DNA of 64,000 bases. It comes from Acidobacteriaceae bacterium (GTDB lineage: Bacteria > Acidobacteriota > Terriglobia > Bryobacterales > Bryobacteraceae). Shown one piece after another: positions 50,882 to 59,540 of this stretch (the first letter of the stretch is position 1; each line of letters starts with the position of its first letter). Position numbers and translations under genes: made by a program. The notes beneath the pieces were generated by a model that was not told the DNA's origin, did not search any database, and was given only the letters and a program-made list of their open reading frames with translations. The stretch is taken from NCBI GenBank assembly GCA_020247055.1, contig JADCJL010000020.1, positions 30,526 through 94,525 of the forward strand, written 5' to 3'.

Positions 50882-51772
50882 ATGACGGCGTTGTTTGAAC
50901 TCGCCGGCCGGGGCCGCATCCGCGTCACCGGGGAGGACCGCAAACGGCTCCTCCATGCGATGACGACGAACCATGTGGAGCAGTTGGCGTCCGGCCAGGG
51001 CTGCTATGCCTTCTTTCTGAACGCCAACGGCCGCATCCTGTCCGATGTACTGGTCCTGGCCGCCGAAGATTCGCTCCTGCTTGATGTCGAGCCGGAGAGC
51101 CGCGAGTTCGTCCTCGGCCACCTGGACAAGTTCATCATCGCCGACGATGTGACCCTCGCTGACGAGACGGCCGAGTGGACGACGCTAGCCGTCGAGGGCC
51201 CCGGCGCCGCGTCCGCGCTCGCCGCGGCGGAGATCCCGGTGCCCGAGGCCGATTTCGCCGCGGTGCCCTGGGCGGGACGCCTCGTTGTGAAGACGAGTTT
51301 CACCGGTCAGCCCGGCTACTGGATTCTCGTCTCGCCGCTCGATGCACCCATCGTCCGCGAGACGCTGCTCGCCGCCGGCGCGGCGGAGTTGACCTTCGCG
51401 CAGGCCGATGCCCTCCGCATCGTCCACGGCAAGCCCCGCTACGGCGTCGATTTCTCGGAGGCCCATCTCGTCCAGGAGACCCAGTTGATGCACGCCGTGC
51501 ACTTTCAGAAGGGTTGCTATCTGGGGCAGGAGATCGTTGAACGGGTCCGCTCCCGCGGCCAGGTGCATCGCCGCCTGCTGCCGCTGCGGATTGCCGGCAC
51601 TGGCCCCGTGGGGCCGCATACGAAGATCCTGGCGGGCGAGAAAGAGGCCGGCGAGGTGACCTCCGCCACGCCGCTTGGTGAAGAAACCGCCGCAATTGGC
51701 ATCCTGCGGGTGGAACTGCTCAGCGGGCCGTTAACGGTGGACGGCCGGGCCGTAACTCCGCCAGCGGGCTAG
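50882..51772 (+). CDS. ygfZ: Folate-binding YgfZ-like protein (Fe-S cluster maintenance)
   Basis: 296 residues of the GcvT-like YgfZ/COG0354 family that aids Fe-S enzymes through tetrahydrofolate. The hallmark Lys-Gly-Cys-Tyr segment FQKGCYLGQEIVERVRSRGQ is near residue 210. The N-terminal GcvT-like GRGRIRVTGEDRKRLLHAMT is present. It follows the membrane protein directly. Confidence 0.92.
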   Translation: MTALFELAGRGRIRVTGEDRKRLLHAMTTNHVEQLASGQGCYAFFLNANGRILSDVLVLAAEDSLLLDVEPESREFVLGHLDKFIIADDVTLADETAEWTTLAVEGPGAASALAAAEIPVPEADFAAVPWAGRLVVKTSFTGQPGYWILVSPLDAPIVRETLLAAGAAELTFAQADALRIVHGKPRYGVDFSEAHLVQETQLMHAVHFQKGCYLGQEIVERVRSRGQVHRRLLPLRIAGTGPVGPHTKILAGEKEAGEVTSATPLGEETAAIGILRVELLSGPLTVDGRAVTPPAG

Positions 51773-51832
51773 GAGCTCATCCGGCCGCGTCGCTCCCCGC
51801 TCACCACCCCCCCTCGCAATGCCAGCGCCCGG

Positions 51833-52687
51833 CTACCGCTGGACCTCCGGCCGGTAACCCTGCAAGCGAACGAAGAACTCATCCGGTACGGCAACGTTGC
51901 CCCGCCGCCCGGTGCCCAAATCGATATCCGGCTTGTTGCCGCCGTGGTAGTCCGACCCCCCGGTCTCAATCAGCCCGTACCGAGCCGCGTAGCCGCGGTA
52001 GCGCTCGACGTCCGCCGCCGTGTGGTCAGAGTGAATCACCTCCAGACCCGCCAACCCCAACTCCACCGCCTCCGCCACCAACGCCTCCTCCTCGGCCGCC
52101 TTGCGTTTCCCTAGCCGGATGGGGTGCGCCATCACGGCGATGCCGGCGCTCGCCCGCACCCGGTCGAGCGCCTCGGCCAACGCCACCTCCTCGCGCTGTA
52201 CAAACGCCCGGCCCTCCTCGGCCAGATAGGCGTCGAAGGCCTCCTGCGTCGTCCGCACGTAACCCTTATCCATCAACACCCGGGCAAAGTGGGGACGGCC
52301 GGTCATCGTCCGGCCCAGCGCCTCCACTTCGGCCAGCGTAATGGCCACGCCCACTTCGTTCAAGCGCGCAATCAGCCGGATATTCCGGTCGCGCCGGTAC
52401 TCTTGCTGCTCCCGCACCCAAGCGCGAAACGCCGCGGAGGACTCTCCCTGCGGAAAGTAAGCCAGCACATGGACGGTCTTGCCGTGGAATTTTGTCGACA
52501 GCTCAATGCCGCACAGCAAAACGAAGCCCAGTCCGGCGGCATACTCCCGGGCCTGCTCGTAGCCGGCAAACGTGTCGTGGTCCGTAATGGAGAGCGCCGA
52601 CAGGCCGGCCGCGCGGGCCCGATCGACCAACTCCCGCGGGGAATCCGTGCCGTCGGAAGCATCCGTGTGACTGTGAAGATCTATCAA
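51833..52687 (-). CDS. PHP-domain phosphoesterase
   Basis: 284 residues. Metal-binding motifs IDLHSHTDASDGT, SITDHDTFAGYEQA, CGIELST, VMAHPIRLGKRKA and the last His of GGSDYHGGNKPDI match the single-domain PHP proteins related to RNase AM/YciV, which hydrolyse 3',5'-nucleotides or RNA. It is separated from cysC by 9 bases, so co-transcription is possible. Confidence 0.88.
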   Translation of the reverse strand: MIDLHSHTDASDGTDSPRELVDRARAAGLSALSITDHDTFAGYEQAREYAAGLGFVLLCGIELSTKFHGKTVHVLAYFPQGESSAAFRAWVREQQEYRRDRNIRLIARLNEVGVAITLAEVEALGRTMTGRPHFARVLMDKGYVRTTQEAFDAYLAEEGRAFVQREEVALAEALDRVRASAGIAVMAHPIRLGKRKAAEEEALVAEAVELGLAGLEVIHSDHTAADVERYRGYAARYGLIETGGSDYHGGNKPDIDLGTGRRGNVAVPDEFFVRLQGYRPEVQR

Positions 52688-52696
52688 GATGCTAGC

Positions 52697-53224
52697 CTAA
52701 CCGATCAATCCTGATTCCTGCAGCTTGGCCCATACCTTCGCTTCGCTGACCTCGATCGGCTCGGTCGCCGAGTCGCAGCGAACCTCCGGGTGAAGCGGGG
52801 GCTCGTAAGGGTCCGAGACGCCCGTAAAGTGAGGGATCTCGCCGGCCAGCGCCTTCTTGTACAAACCCTTCACGTCCCGCTCGGCTAACACGGTCACCGG
52901 CGCATCCATGAACACCTCAACAAAATGTTCGATCCGGCCCCGCACCGCATCCCGCGTCTCCCGGTAGGGCGAAATCGCCGCCGTAATCGCAATCACCCCG
53001 TTGCGCGCCAGCAACTCCGCCACAAAGCCGATCCGCCGGACGTTGGTATCGCGGTCCTCCCGCGAAAACCCCAGGCCCTTCGACAGGTGCTCCCGGACTT
53101 CGTCCCCGTCGAGCAGTTCGACCCGGGCGCCCTGCGCCTTCAGACGGTCGTAAATCCGTTGGGAGAGCGTCGACTTGCCGGCGCCGCTCATGCCCGTAAA
53201 CCACAGTGCGAATCCCTTATGCAT
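52697..53224 (-). CDS. cysC: Adenylylsulfate (APS) kinase
   Basis: 175 residues phosphorylating APS to PAPS. Walker A GMSGAGKS (residues 11-18), [20 protein letters not shown], and the lid [19 protein letters not shown] with the C-terminal [20 protein letters not shown] are diagnostic. The gene overlaps the cysH stop by eight bases. Having kinase and reductase that compete for APS in one transcript is worth noting. Confidence 0.95.
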   Translation of the reverse strand: MHKGFALWFTGMSGAGKSTLSQRIYDRLKAQGARVELLDGDEVREHLSKGLGFSREDRDTNVRRIGFVAELLARNGVIAITAAISPYRETRDAVRGRIEHFVEVFMDAPVTVLAERDVKGLYKKALAGEIPHFTGVSDPYEPPLHPEVRCDSATEPIEVSEAKVWAKLQESGLIG

Positions 53225-53960
53225 TCGGTTTCAATACCTGTTCGAGCAGTACATCCACTGTCCGCAATACCTTGCCGGACGGCGTGAAATGCAGCCCGCA
53301 TTCCTTATCGGCGGACTCTTCCCACCACCAGCGTCCCGCCCGTTCCCCCTCGCCCGGCAAGGTCGCCCGCGTGCACGGATGGCAGCCGATCGACGGAAAT
53401 CCCTTGTCGTAGAGCGGATGCTCCGGCACGTTGAACTCCGCCGTGTATGCGCGAACCTGTTCGTTGCTCCATTCGGCCAGCGGACTCAGCTTCACCCGGC
53501 CTCGGTCCTGCGCAAAAGCCGCAACCGACTCCCGAGACTCGGACTGCTCCCGCCGCAGACCCACCGCGTAAGCCTCGACGCCTTGCAGTTTCCGCTCGAG
53601 CGGCCGCACCTTGCGAATCTGGCAGCACAGCTTCCGCTCCGGAACGCTCCCGTAGAACAGGTTCGGACCGTGCTGCCGCACCATGTTCTCCACCTCGCCC
53701 GCCTCCGGCGCGACCATCTCCACTTCCACCCCATACCGTTCCCGCACCATCTCAATCATGGTGTAGGTCTCCTCCGGCAGCCGGCCCGTATCGAGCGTTA
53801 CCACCCGCACCCGCGGATCGATCCGTGCCGCCATGTCAAGCAGCACCATGCCCTCGCGCTGGAACGAAGTCGTAATCACAAACCGGCTTCCAAACCGCGC
53901 CATGGCCCAGCGCAGCAGATCCGACGGCGGTGTGCCGGGCTCAGGGAAAGGTGCACTCAT
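53217..53960 (-). CDS. cysH: APS reductase (Fe-S type)
   Basis: 247 residues reducing adenylyl sulfate to sulfite. Cys112-Cys113 (KLCCQIRK) and Cys193-x2-Cys196 (GCHPCTR) are the four ligands of a [4Fe-4S] cluster. That marks the APS-type enzyme rather than the cluster-free PAPS reductase. The catalytic Cys221 is in [13 protein letters not shown]-loop-like [16 protein letters not shown] and a [12 protein letters not shown] segment complete the fold. It overlaps cysC. A palindrome, GACGCTAGCGTC, lies just upstream around 54000. Confidence 0.95.
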   Translation of the reverse strand: MSAPFPEPGTPPSDLLRWAMARFGSRFVITTSFQREGMVLLDMAARIDPRVRVVTLDTGRLPEETYTMIEMVRERYGVEVEMVAPEAGEVENMVRQHGPNLFYGSVPERKLCCQIRKVRPLERKLQGVEAYAVGLRREQSESRESVAAFAQDRGRVKLSPLAEWSNEQVRAYTAEFNVPEHPLYDKGFPSIGCHPCTRATLPGEGERAGRWWWEESADKECGLHFTPSGKVLRTVDVLLEQVLKPNA

Positions 53961-54000
53961 CGAAACACCCTTAACTCTATCAAATAAGTATAGATTGACG

Positions 54001-55050
54001 CTAGCGTCGAATCTTGGGCTTCCGGTAGACCAGCGGCCGGTGCTTCTTCGGGTTGTAAACGGGCGGCCGCATCTGGTTCGGTGGCGTTTTCGGCGACTTC
54101 CGGCGCAACCCGGCTCCCTCTCCCTCGCCAGCCTCCTCCTGCGGGGGGCGCTCGGTGATGCCCAGCGCGCCCAGCACCGCCTCCTGCGCCTCGGCGCGAA
54201 AATCTCCCCGCTCCGGCGAGCGGTTTACCGCCCATGCCACCGTAACTCCCTCGGCACTGCGATATACCCACGCCAGGCCCCAATCGTGCAACGCGCCGCT
54301 CTGCGCCCACGCCCCGCGCGGCTCATCCACCAATCCGTCAATCCCGTCGGCGAGCCGCGCCAGATCGGCCATGCTCGCCATCCATCCCGCCGCTGAGCCC
54401 CACTCCCGTATCCCGGGCGTCCGGCTCCACCGCGTCTGCTTCATTCCCAACGGATCCAGAATCCGCGTCTTGACGAACCGCTCAAACGGCTGCCCGCTGG
54501 TCCGCTCGACAATCGCCCCCAGCAGCAGCGCCCCCGCGTTTGAGTAGCGCCGCCGGCCGCCCGGGTCGAAGTCGAGCGGCGCCGCCGCGACAGCCCGCAA
54601 AGGCTCCGCAGTCTTTAGATTCGCGGCGACCACGTCCACTTTCGTTAGCGTCCGGTCCCAGCCACCGGAATGATCGAGCAGCTGGCCGATGGTGATCCGG
54701 TCCAGGCGCGGATCCCGGTGTGGCGGCAACAGTTCCGCCACCGTACCCCAGGCGGGCTGATCGAGACGCAGCTTCCCGTCCTTGACGAGGATCATCACCG
54801 CGGCTCGCGTGATCACTTTCGTGCAACTCGCCAACGGCAGTTCGGATTCCGGCTCGACATTCCCAAAGCCCCGTGAGGTCAGGATCTGACCGTTCCGCGC
54901 CACCGCCAGCGCTCCGCCAGGGATGTCGTACTTGCCCAGTAGCCGCGCAAAGGCCAGCTCCGCCTGCCAGGTGGCCGTTTCGGCCGCCAACGGGAAGCAG
55001 GCCAGCACCAAACTCAAAAAGTGGCGGAGAATAGGCGAGAGCGTCTTCAT
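54001..55050 (-). CDS. Exported serine beta-lactamase-like/esterase protein
   Basis: 349 residues of the serine beta-lactamase class C/EstB family. A signal peptide (MKTLSPILRHFLSLVLACFP) precedes the SxxK motif as LASCTKVITRA. The Tyr-containing YSNAGALLLG and a GL-rich C terminus with an Arg/Lys tail (PKKHRPLVYRKPKIRR) follow. The exact peptidase, esterase or lactamase activity is unknown. Its start codon ATG at 55048-55050 overlaps the start of the opposite gene, read in the other direction. Confidence 0.85.
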   Translation of the reverse strand: MKTLSPILRHFLSLVLACFPLAAETATWQAELAFARLLGKYDIPGGALAVARNGQILTSRGFGNVEPESELPLASCTKVITRAAVMILVKDGKLRLDQPAWGTVAELLPPHRDPRLDRITIGQLLDHSGGWDRTLTKVDVVAANLKTAEPLRAVAAAPLDFDPGGRRRYSNAGALLLGAIVERTSGQPFERFVKTRILDPLGMKQTRWSRTPGIREWGSAAGWMASMADLARLADGIDGLVDEPRGAWAQSGALHDWGLAWVYRSAEGVTVAWAVNRSPERGDFRAEAQEAVLGALGITERPPQEEAGEGEGAGLRRKSPKTPPNQMRPPVYNPKKHRPLVYRKPKIRR

Positions 55051-55999
55051 GCTTCCTCGTTCGCTCCATCGGCTGATCCTGCTGGCGACTTTAGCCCTGA
55101 GCCTCCGCGCGCAGACCGTCCGTTCCGTGATTGTCGACACCGACGCCGGCGCCGACGACCTGCTGGCGCTGCTGTTCCTCCTCGAGCGCCCCGAGGTACG
55201 AATCGAAGCCATCACCATTGTGCACGGCCTCGCCGAACCCGCCGCCGGCGCTGAATCGGTGGCCCGCTTGCTGGCCTACCGCGGGCGCCCTGGGATCCCG
55301 ATCTACGTCGGCGCCGCTCGGCCCCTGTCCGGTGATGCCGCCTTCCCGGCCGCGTGGCGCGCCGCCGCCGGGCAACTGCTCCGGTCGCATCCCCCTGTCG
55401 ACTTCCGCCCGCAGGCCGAATCCGCCGCCTCTTACCTCAAACGCCGCCTGCTCCGCGGGGCGCCTGTCGACGTCCTCGCCCTCGGCCCCCTCACCAACTT
55501 CGGCCTCGCGCTCCGGCAAGAGCCCCGCCTGGGTGCTCCCCTCCGCAACTTCGTCTGGATGGGCGGCGCGCTCGACGCGCCCGGCAACGTCCCCACGGCT
55601 CCCACGGCCGAATGGAACGCCTGGCTCGACCCGCTTGCCGCCGACGCCGTGCTCGGCGCCGGCTGGCCCCTCCGCATCGTCGGCCTCGACGCGACCAATC
55701 AGGTCCCCCTCACCCCGGCCGACCTCGCCAACCTCACCGGTCTCGCCGCCGAAATCCTTCGCGCCGAGGCCGACTCCCTCGCCGCCGGCCGCTACTTCGC
55801 CTGGGACCCGCTCGCCGCCGCCGTCCTCATCGACGCCGCCCTCGCCCGCTGGGAGCACGCCGCCCTCGGCGTCCGTAGACAAGGCCCCGAAAACGGGCGC
55901 CTCCTCCGCGTTCCCGCCGCCCGGCCCAACGCCCGCATCGCCACTGCTGCCGACGCCGCCCACTTTCGCCGCGTATTCTTCCCGGTAACCCGCCCCTGA
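55049..55999 (+). CDS. Exported inosine/uridine-type nucleoside hydrolase
   Basis: 316 residues. The signal peptide (MLPRSLHRLILLATLALSLR) is followed by the family Asp cluster SVIVDTDAGADDLLALLFLL (the DTDxGxDD motif binds calcium and the ribose). LALGPLTNFGLAL and GLDATNQVPLTP are also conserved. The enzyme splits N-glycosidic bonds of nucleosides. A signal peptide implies periplasmic salvage. The ATG overlaps the opposite gene's ATG by two bases. The gene is C-rich at wobble positions. Confidence 0.9.
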   Translation: MLPRSLHRLILLATLALSLRAQTVRSVIVDTDAGADDLLALLFLLERPEVRIEAITIVHGLAEPAAGAESVARLLAYRGRPGIPIYVGAARPLSGDAAFPAAWRAAAGQLLRSHPPVDFRPQAESAASYLKRRLLRGAPVDVLALGPLTNFGLALRQEPRLGAPLRNFVWMGGALDAPGNVPTAPTAEWNAWLDPLAADAVLGAGWPLRIVGLDATNQVPLTPADLANLTGLAAEILRAEADSLAAGRYFAWDPLAAAVLIDAALARWEHAALGVRRQGPENGRLLRVPAARPNARIATAADAAHFRRVFFPVTRP

Positions 56000-56057
56000 C
56001 GGCATTTCCATCCCAGCGACATACGACTGTAACCAAGATCGGCGAAACTAAGAGTCT

Positions 56058-59000
56058 ATGTATCGCTTCCGAATTCTGGCCGGCCTTGCGCTGGCGCTTA
56101 GTACCCTTAGCGGCATCGCTTCTGCCCAGTCCACACTGGGCGTCGTCGTGGGAACCGTCAAAGACCCCAGCGGCGCCGTCCTGGCCAACGCCGCTGTGCA
56201 GTTGACCAACACCGGTGAGAACACCACCCGCGACGGACAGACCACCGCCGAAGGCAACTTCGAATTCCAGAACGTCAAGCCCGGCGTCTACGCCGTCAAG
56301 ATCTCCGCCCCCGGCTTCCGCGCCTTTGCCGCCTCCGATATCCGCCTCGCCGCCCGCCAAACCGTTCGTGTCGATGCCGCCATGCAGGTAGGCGAGCTTA
56401 CCCAGCAGGTGGAGGTCACCTCCTCGGCCGGCGTCATCGCCACCGATTCGCCCGTCATCGCCTCGGCCCTCACCACGGAGAAGGTGCTCAATCTACCCGG
56501 CAACGTCCGTGGCGTCTCGACGAGCCCCTACGCCCTCATCGCCACCCTGCCCGGCGTCCAGGCCGATAACGGCGGCGGCTACTCTATCCAGGGCGGCTTG
56601 CCGGCGCAGAGCGAATCCTCCGTCGACGGTATCTCCATCACGGCCGCCACCGGCAACTCTCCTCAGCGGAACCTGTTCCCCAGCGTCGAATCCATCGCCG
56701 AAATCCGCGTCCAAGGCGTCGGCAACAACGCCGAATTCGGCCAGCCCGGCGACGTCACCGCCATCTCGAAGGGCGGTACGAACAACCTCCACGGCGCCGC
56801 CTTCTGGTACCACCAGAACAAAGCCCTCGACGCCCGTTCCTTCGGCCAGGCCGCCCTGCCGGCTAAGATCTCGAACGTCTTCGGCTTCACCCTCGGCGGT
56901 CCCGTCGTCCTGCCGAAGCTCTACAACGGCAAGAACCGGACCTTCTTCTTCTTCACCCTCGAAAGCCTCCGCCTGCCTCGCCAGGCGACCATTCAGAACA
57001 CCGTCCCCACCGCGGCCATGAAGACCGGCAACTTCACCGGCGAAACCGTCACGGTCCGCGACCCGCTCACCAACCAGCCCTTCCCTGGCAACACCATCCC
57101 GGCGGCCCGCATCAGCTCCATCGCGCGCGCCATCCTCGCCCTCTACCCGGACCCGAACCAGGGCAACCCCAACCGCGTCTCGAACGCCAACTACATCAAC
57201 AACCTCGACGCCACCACCCGCAGCAACCAGTTCGACGTGCGCATCGACCATCAGTTCTCAGAAAAGCACCTCGTTTTCGGCCGCCTTACGCAGAAAGAGA
57301 ACCCCTCGCAGGCCGTCAACCGTCTTCTGCTGCCGAACGACTCGACCTATAACGACCATCGCCAGGCCGTCGTCAGCTACACCTGGAGCATCACGCCCAC
57401 GCTACTCAACGAGTTCCGCGGCGGCATCTCCTTTGCCAAGTCCGGCGCCGTGTTCAACTTCGACGGCCGTGCGTTTACCAACGGGCTCAATCTGCAGGAC
57501 ATCCAGAAAGACATCTTCTTCAACGCCCTGCCCAACTTCGACATTCAGCAGTTCACCGGCTTCTCGAAGGGCCGCCCGGGCCGCGGCGTCAGCTGGAACA
57601 CCCAGTACATCGACAACCTCACCTGGATCAAAGGCAAGCACACCCTCAAGTTCGGCTTCGCCATCCGCCAGCTCCGTGCCGAAAGCAACCTCGGCTTCAC
57701 CACCGGCGACAACTACGGCAACTTCGCCTTCTCCGGCAACTTCACCGGCAACTCTTTTGGCGACTTCCTCCTCGCCGCGCCCTTCCAGACCAGCGTCTCT
57801 GTCGTCCAGACCGATAACGACGGCCGCGGCACCCACTACCAAGCCTACGTGCAGGATACCTTCCGCGCCACCAGCCGCCTGACGCTTGACTTCGGCCTCC
57901 GCTACGAGTTCCAGCCCGGCTACTCCGACGCCGGCTTCAACATCGCCAACTTCGACCGGACTGTCCCGGTCACCGGCCGCGTCATCACCATGACCGACCC
58001 GAAGGCTATCCAACTCGTCGCCCCGGCCACCCTGCTCAGTGTCAACGCCTGCCCCGGCGCGGCCATCGGCGGGGTCCCCTGCACCCCGTTCGTCACCGCC
58101 AAACAGGCCGGCCTGCCCGAAGCCCTCCGCAAGAACTACAACACCCAGTTCCTGCCCCGCCTCGGCTTTGCCTATCGCATCGGCGACAAGACCACCGTCC
58201 GCGGCAGCTACGGCATCTACAACATGGCCCTGCTCGGCTCCATCTTCTTCTCGCTCACCGGCACCGTGCAGAGCGACGTCCGCCAGTTCAGTAACGTCGG
58301 TTCGAACGGCCAGCCGCTGTTCTTCCTCCCGCAGACCCGCCCCGGCGGCTCGGCCAGCGGTGTCCGCGGCGGCAACCTCGGCACCTTCCAGTTCCGCACC
58401 GCCAACCAGATCGACTTCCGGCCGCCCTACATGATGCAGTGGGGCCTCTCGGTCGACCGGCAGGTCACCAACTCCATGGGCCTCCGCGTCTCCTACATCG
58501 CCAATAAGTCCACCAACCTGCCCTGGGCCCCCGACCTCAACCAGGCCCAACCCTCGACGAGCTTCTTTACCCAGCGTCCGCTCACCGACCGCCCCTTCCC
58601 CAACTGGGGCCTCATCTACAGCCGCGACGCCGGCGCCAACTCCATCTATCAGGCCGCCCAGGTGGAGCTGAACCGCCGCTTCTCCGCGGGCCTCACCTTC
58701 ACCGCCGCCTACACCCTCGCCAAGCATCTCGGTGACAACGCCGGCCCCAACCCGGGCAGCTTCGCCGGGGAAACCGGCGGCGGCCGCGTCACCAACTCGC
58801 TCGACCGTCGCGCCGACCGCGGTGACGTTTACGCCACCCGCCGGCACCGCAGCATCAACACCCTCGTCTACGAACTGCCCTTCGGCAAGGGCCGCCGCTG
58901 GATGGCCAACGCGAACGGCGCCGTCGACGCCATCCTGGGCGGCTGGCAGATCTCCTCGATCCTGAGCCTCCAGTCGGGCCCCTTCCTCACCCCCACCTTC

Positions 59001-59465
59001 AACGGCGGCGACCCCTCCGGCACCGACGCCCCCTCCCGCGGCACCCAGCGTCCGGACCGCCTCGGCAACGGCGCCGCCGCCAGCCCGGACCGCAACGTCT
59101 GGCTCGACCGCAGCGCCTTCCTCTGCCCCGGCCGCACCCCCGGCGCCCTGCAGTTCAACTGCGCCGTCGGCGTCGTCCCGGGCCGCGACCCCAACCCCAT
59201 CGGCCGCTTCGGCAACTCGGGCGTCGGCATCCTTACCGGCCCCGGCACCTTCGGCTGGAACATGGGCCTGGCCAAGACGTTCAACCTCGTCGAACGTCTC
59301 ACGATGCGTCTCGAGGGCTCGTTTACCAACGTGCCCAACGCGACCAACCTGGGCGACCCCGAACTCAACATCGCCAACAACAACTTCGGCCGCATTACCG
59401 GCGTCCGCGGCGTCGACTTCGGCGCGGGCCGCACCGGTCAGGTCGGCCTCCGGTTGCAGTTCTAG
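56058..59465 (+). CDS. TonB-dependent receptor with N-terminal carboxypeptidase-regulatory domain
   Basis: 1135 residues, outer-membrane beta-barrel uptake protein. A signal peptide (about 1-24) precedes a carboxypeptidase-regulatory Ig-like domain (about 27-105, GTVKDPSGAVLANAAVQLTN). A plug follows with SIQGGLPAQSESSVDGISIT (about 185-205), then the barrel. The receptors of this Oar-like type are numerous in Acidobacteria. The last residues FGAGRTGQVGLRLQF end in a Phe, as outer-membrane barrels do. The substrate is unknown. Confidence 0.92.
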   Translation: MYRFRILAGLALALSTLSGIASAQSTLGVVVGTVKDPSGAVLANAAVQLTNTGENTTRDGQTTAEGNFEFQNVKPGVYAVKISAPGFRAFAASDIRLAARQTVRVDAAMQVGELTQQVEVTSSAGVIATDSPVIASALTTEKVLNLPGNVRGVSTSPYALIATLPGVQADNGGGYSIQGGLPAQSESSVDGISITAATGNSPQRNLFPSVESIAEIRVQGVGNNAEFGQPGDVTAISKGGTNNLHGAAFWYHQNKALDARSFGQAALPAKISNVFGFTLGGPVVLPKLYNGKNRTFFFFTLESLRLPRQATIQNTVPTAAMKTGNFTGETVTVRDPLTNQPFPGNTIPAARISSIARAILALYPDPNQGNPNRVSNANYINNLDATTRSNQFDVRIDHQFSEKHLVFGRLTQKENPSQAVNRLLLPNDSTYNDHRQAVVSYTWSITPTLLNEFRGGISFAKSGAVFNFDGRAFTNGLNLQDIQKDIFFNALPNFDIQQFTGFSKGRPGRGVSWNTQYIDNLTWIKGKHTLKFGFAIRQLRAESNLGFTTGDNYGNFAFSGNFTGNSFGDFLLAAPFQTSVSVVQTDNDGRGTHYQAYVQDTFRATSRLTLDFGLRYEFQPGYSDAGFNIANFDRTVPVTGRVITMTDPKAIQLVAPATLLSVNACPGAAIGGVPCTPFVTAKQAGLPEALRKNYNTQFLPRLGFAYRIGDKTTVRGSYGIYNMALLGSIFFSLTGTVQSDVRQFSNVGSNGQPLFFLPQTRPGGSASGVRGGNLGTFQFRTANQIDFRPPYMMQWGLSVDRQVTNSMGLRVSYIANKSTNLPWAPDLNQAQPSTSFFTQRPLTDRPFPNWGLIYSRDAGANSIYQAAQVELNRRFSAGLTFTAAYTLAKHLGDNAGPNPGSFAGETGGGRVTNSLDRRADRGDVYATRRHRSINTLVYELPFGKGRRWMANANGAVDAILGGWQISSILSLQSGPFLTPTFNGGDPSGTDAPSRGTQRPDRLGNGAAASPDRNVWLDRSAFLCPGRTPGALQFNCAVGVVPGRDPNPIGRFGNSGVGILTGPGTFGWNMGLAKTFNLVERLTMRLEGSFTNVPNATNLGDPELNIANNNFGRITGVRGVDFGAGRTGQVGLRLQF

Positions 59466-59495
59466 CGTCACACCCTCATTTTGCGAAACGAACCC

Positions 59496-59532
59496 AACGA
59501 GCAAGCCCGGCCCCGCGCCGGGCTGCTTCGTT
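59496..59532. terminator. Bidirectional terminator between the two TonB receptors
   Basis: AGCCCGGC (59504-59511) pairs with GCCGGGCT (59517-59524). The flanking AACGA and TCGTT extend the stem past a three-base internal loop. It lies between the convergent stops. Confidence 0.65.
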
Positions 59533-59540
59533 TCCGGAAC

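Noticed and set aside
57402..59504. Open frame of 700 residues on the minus strand
   Set aside because: It is antisense to the first TonB receptor and Gly/Ala/Val-rich low-complexity.
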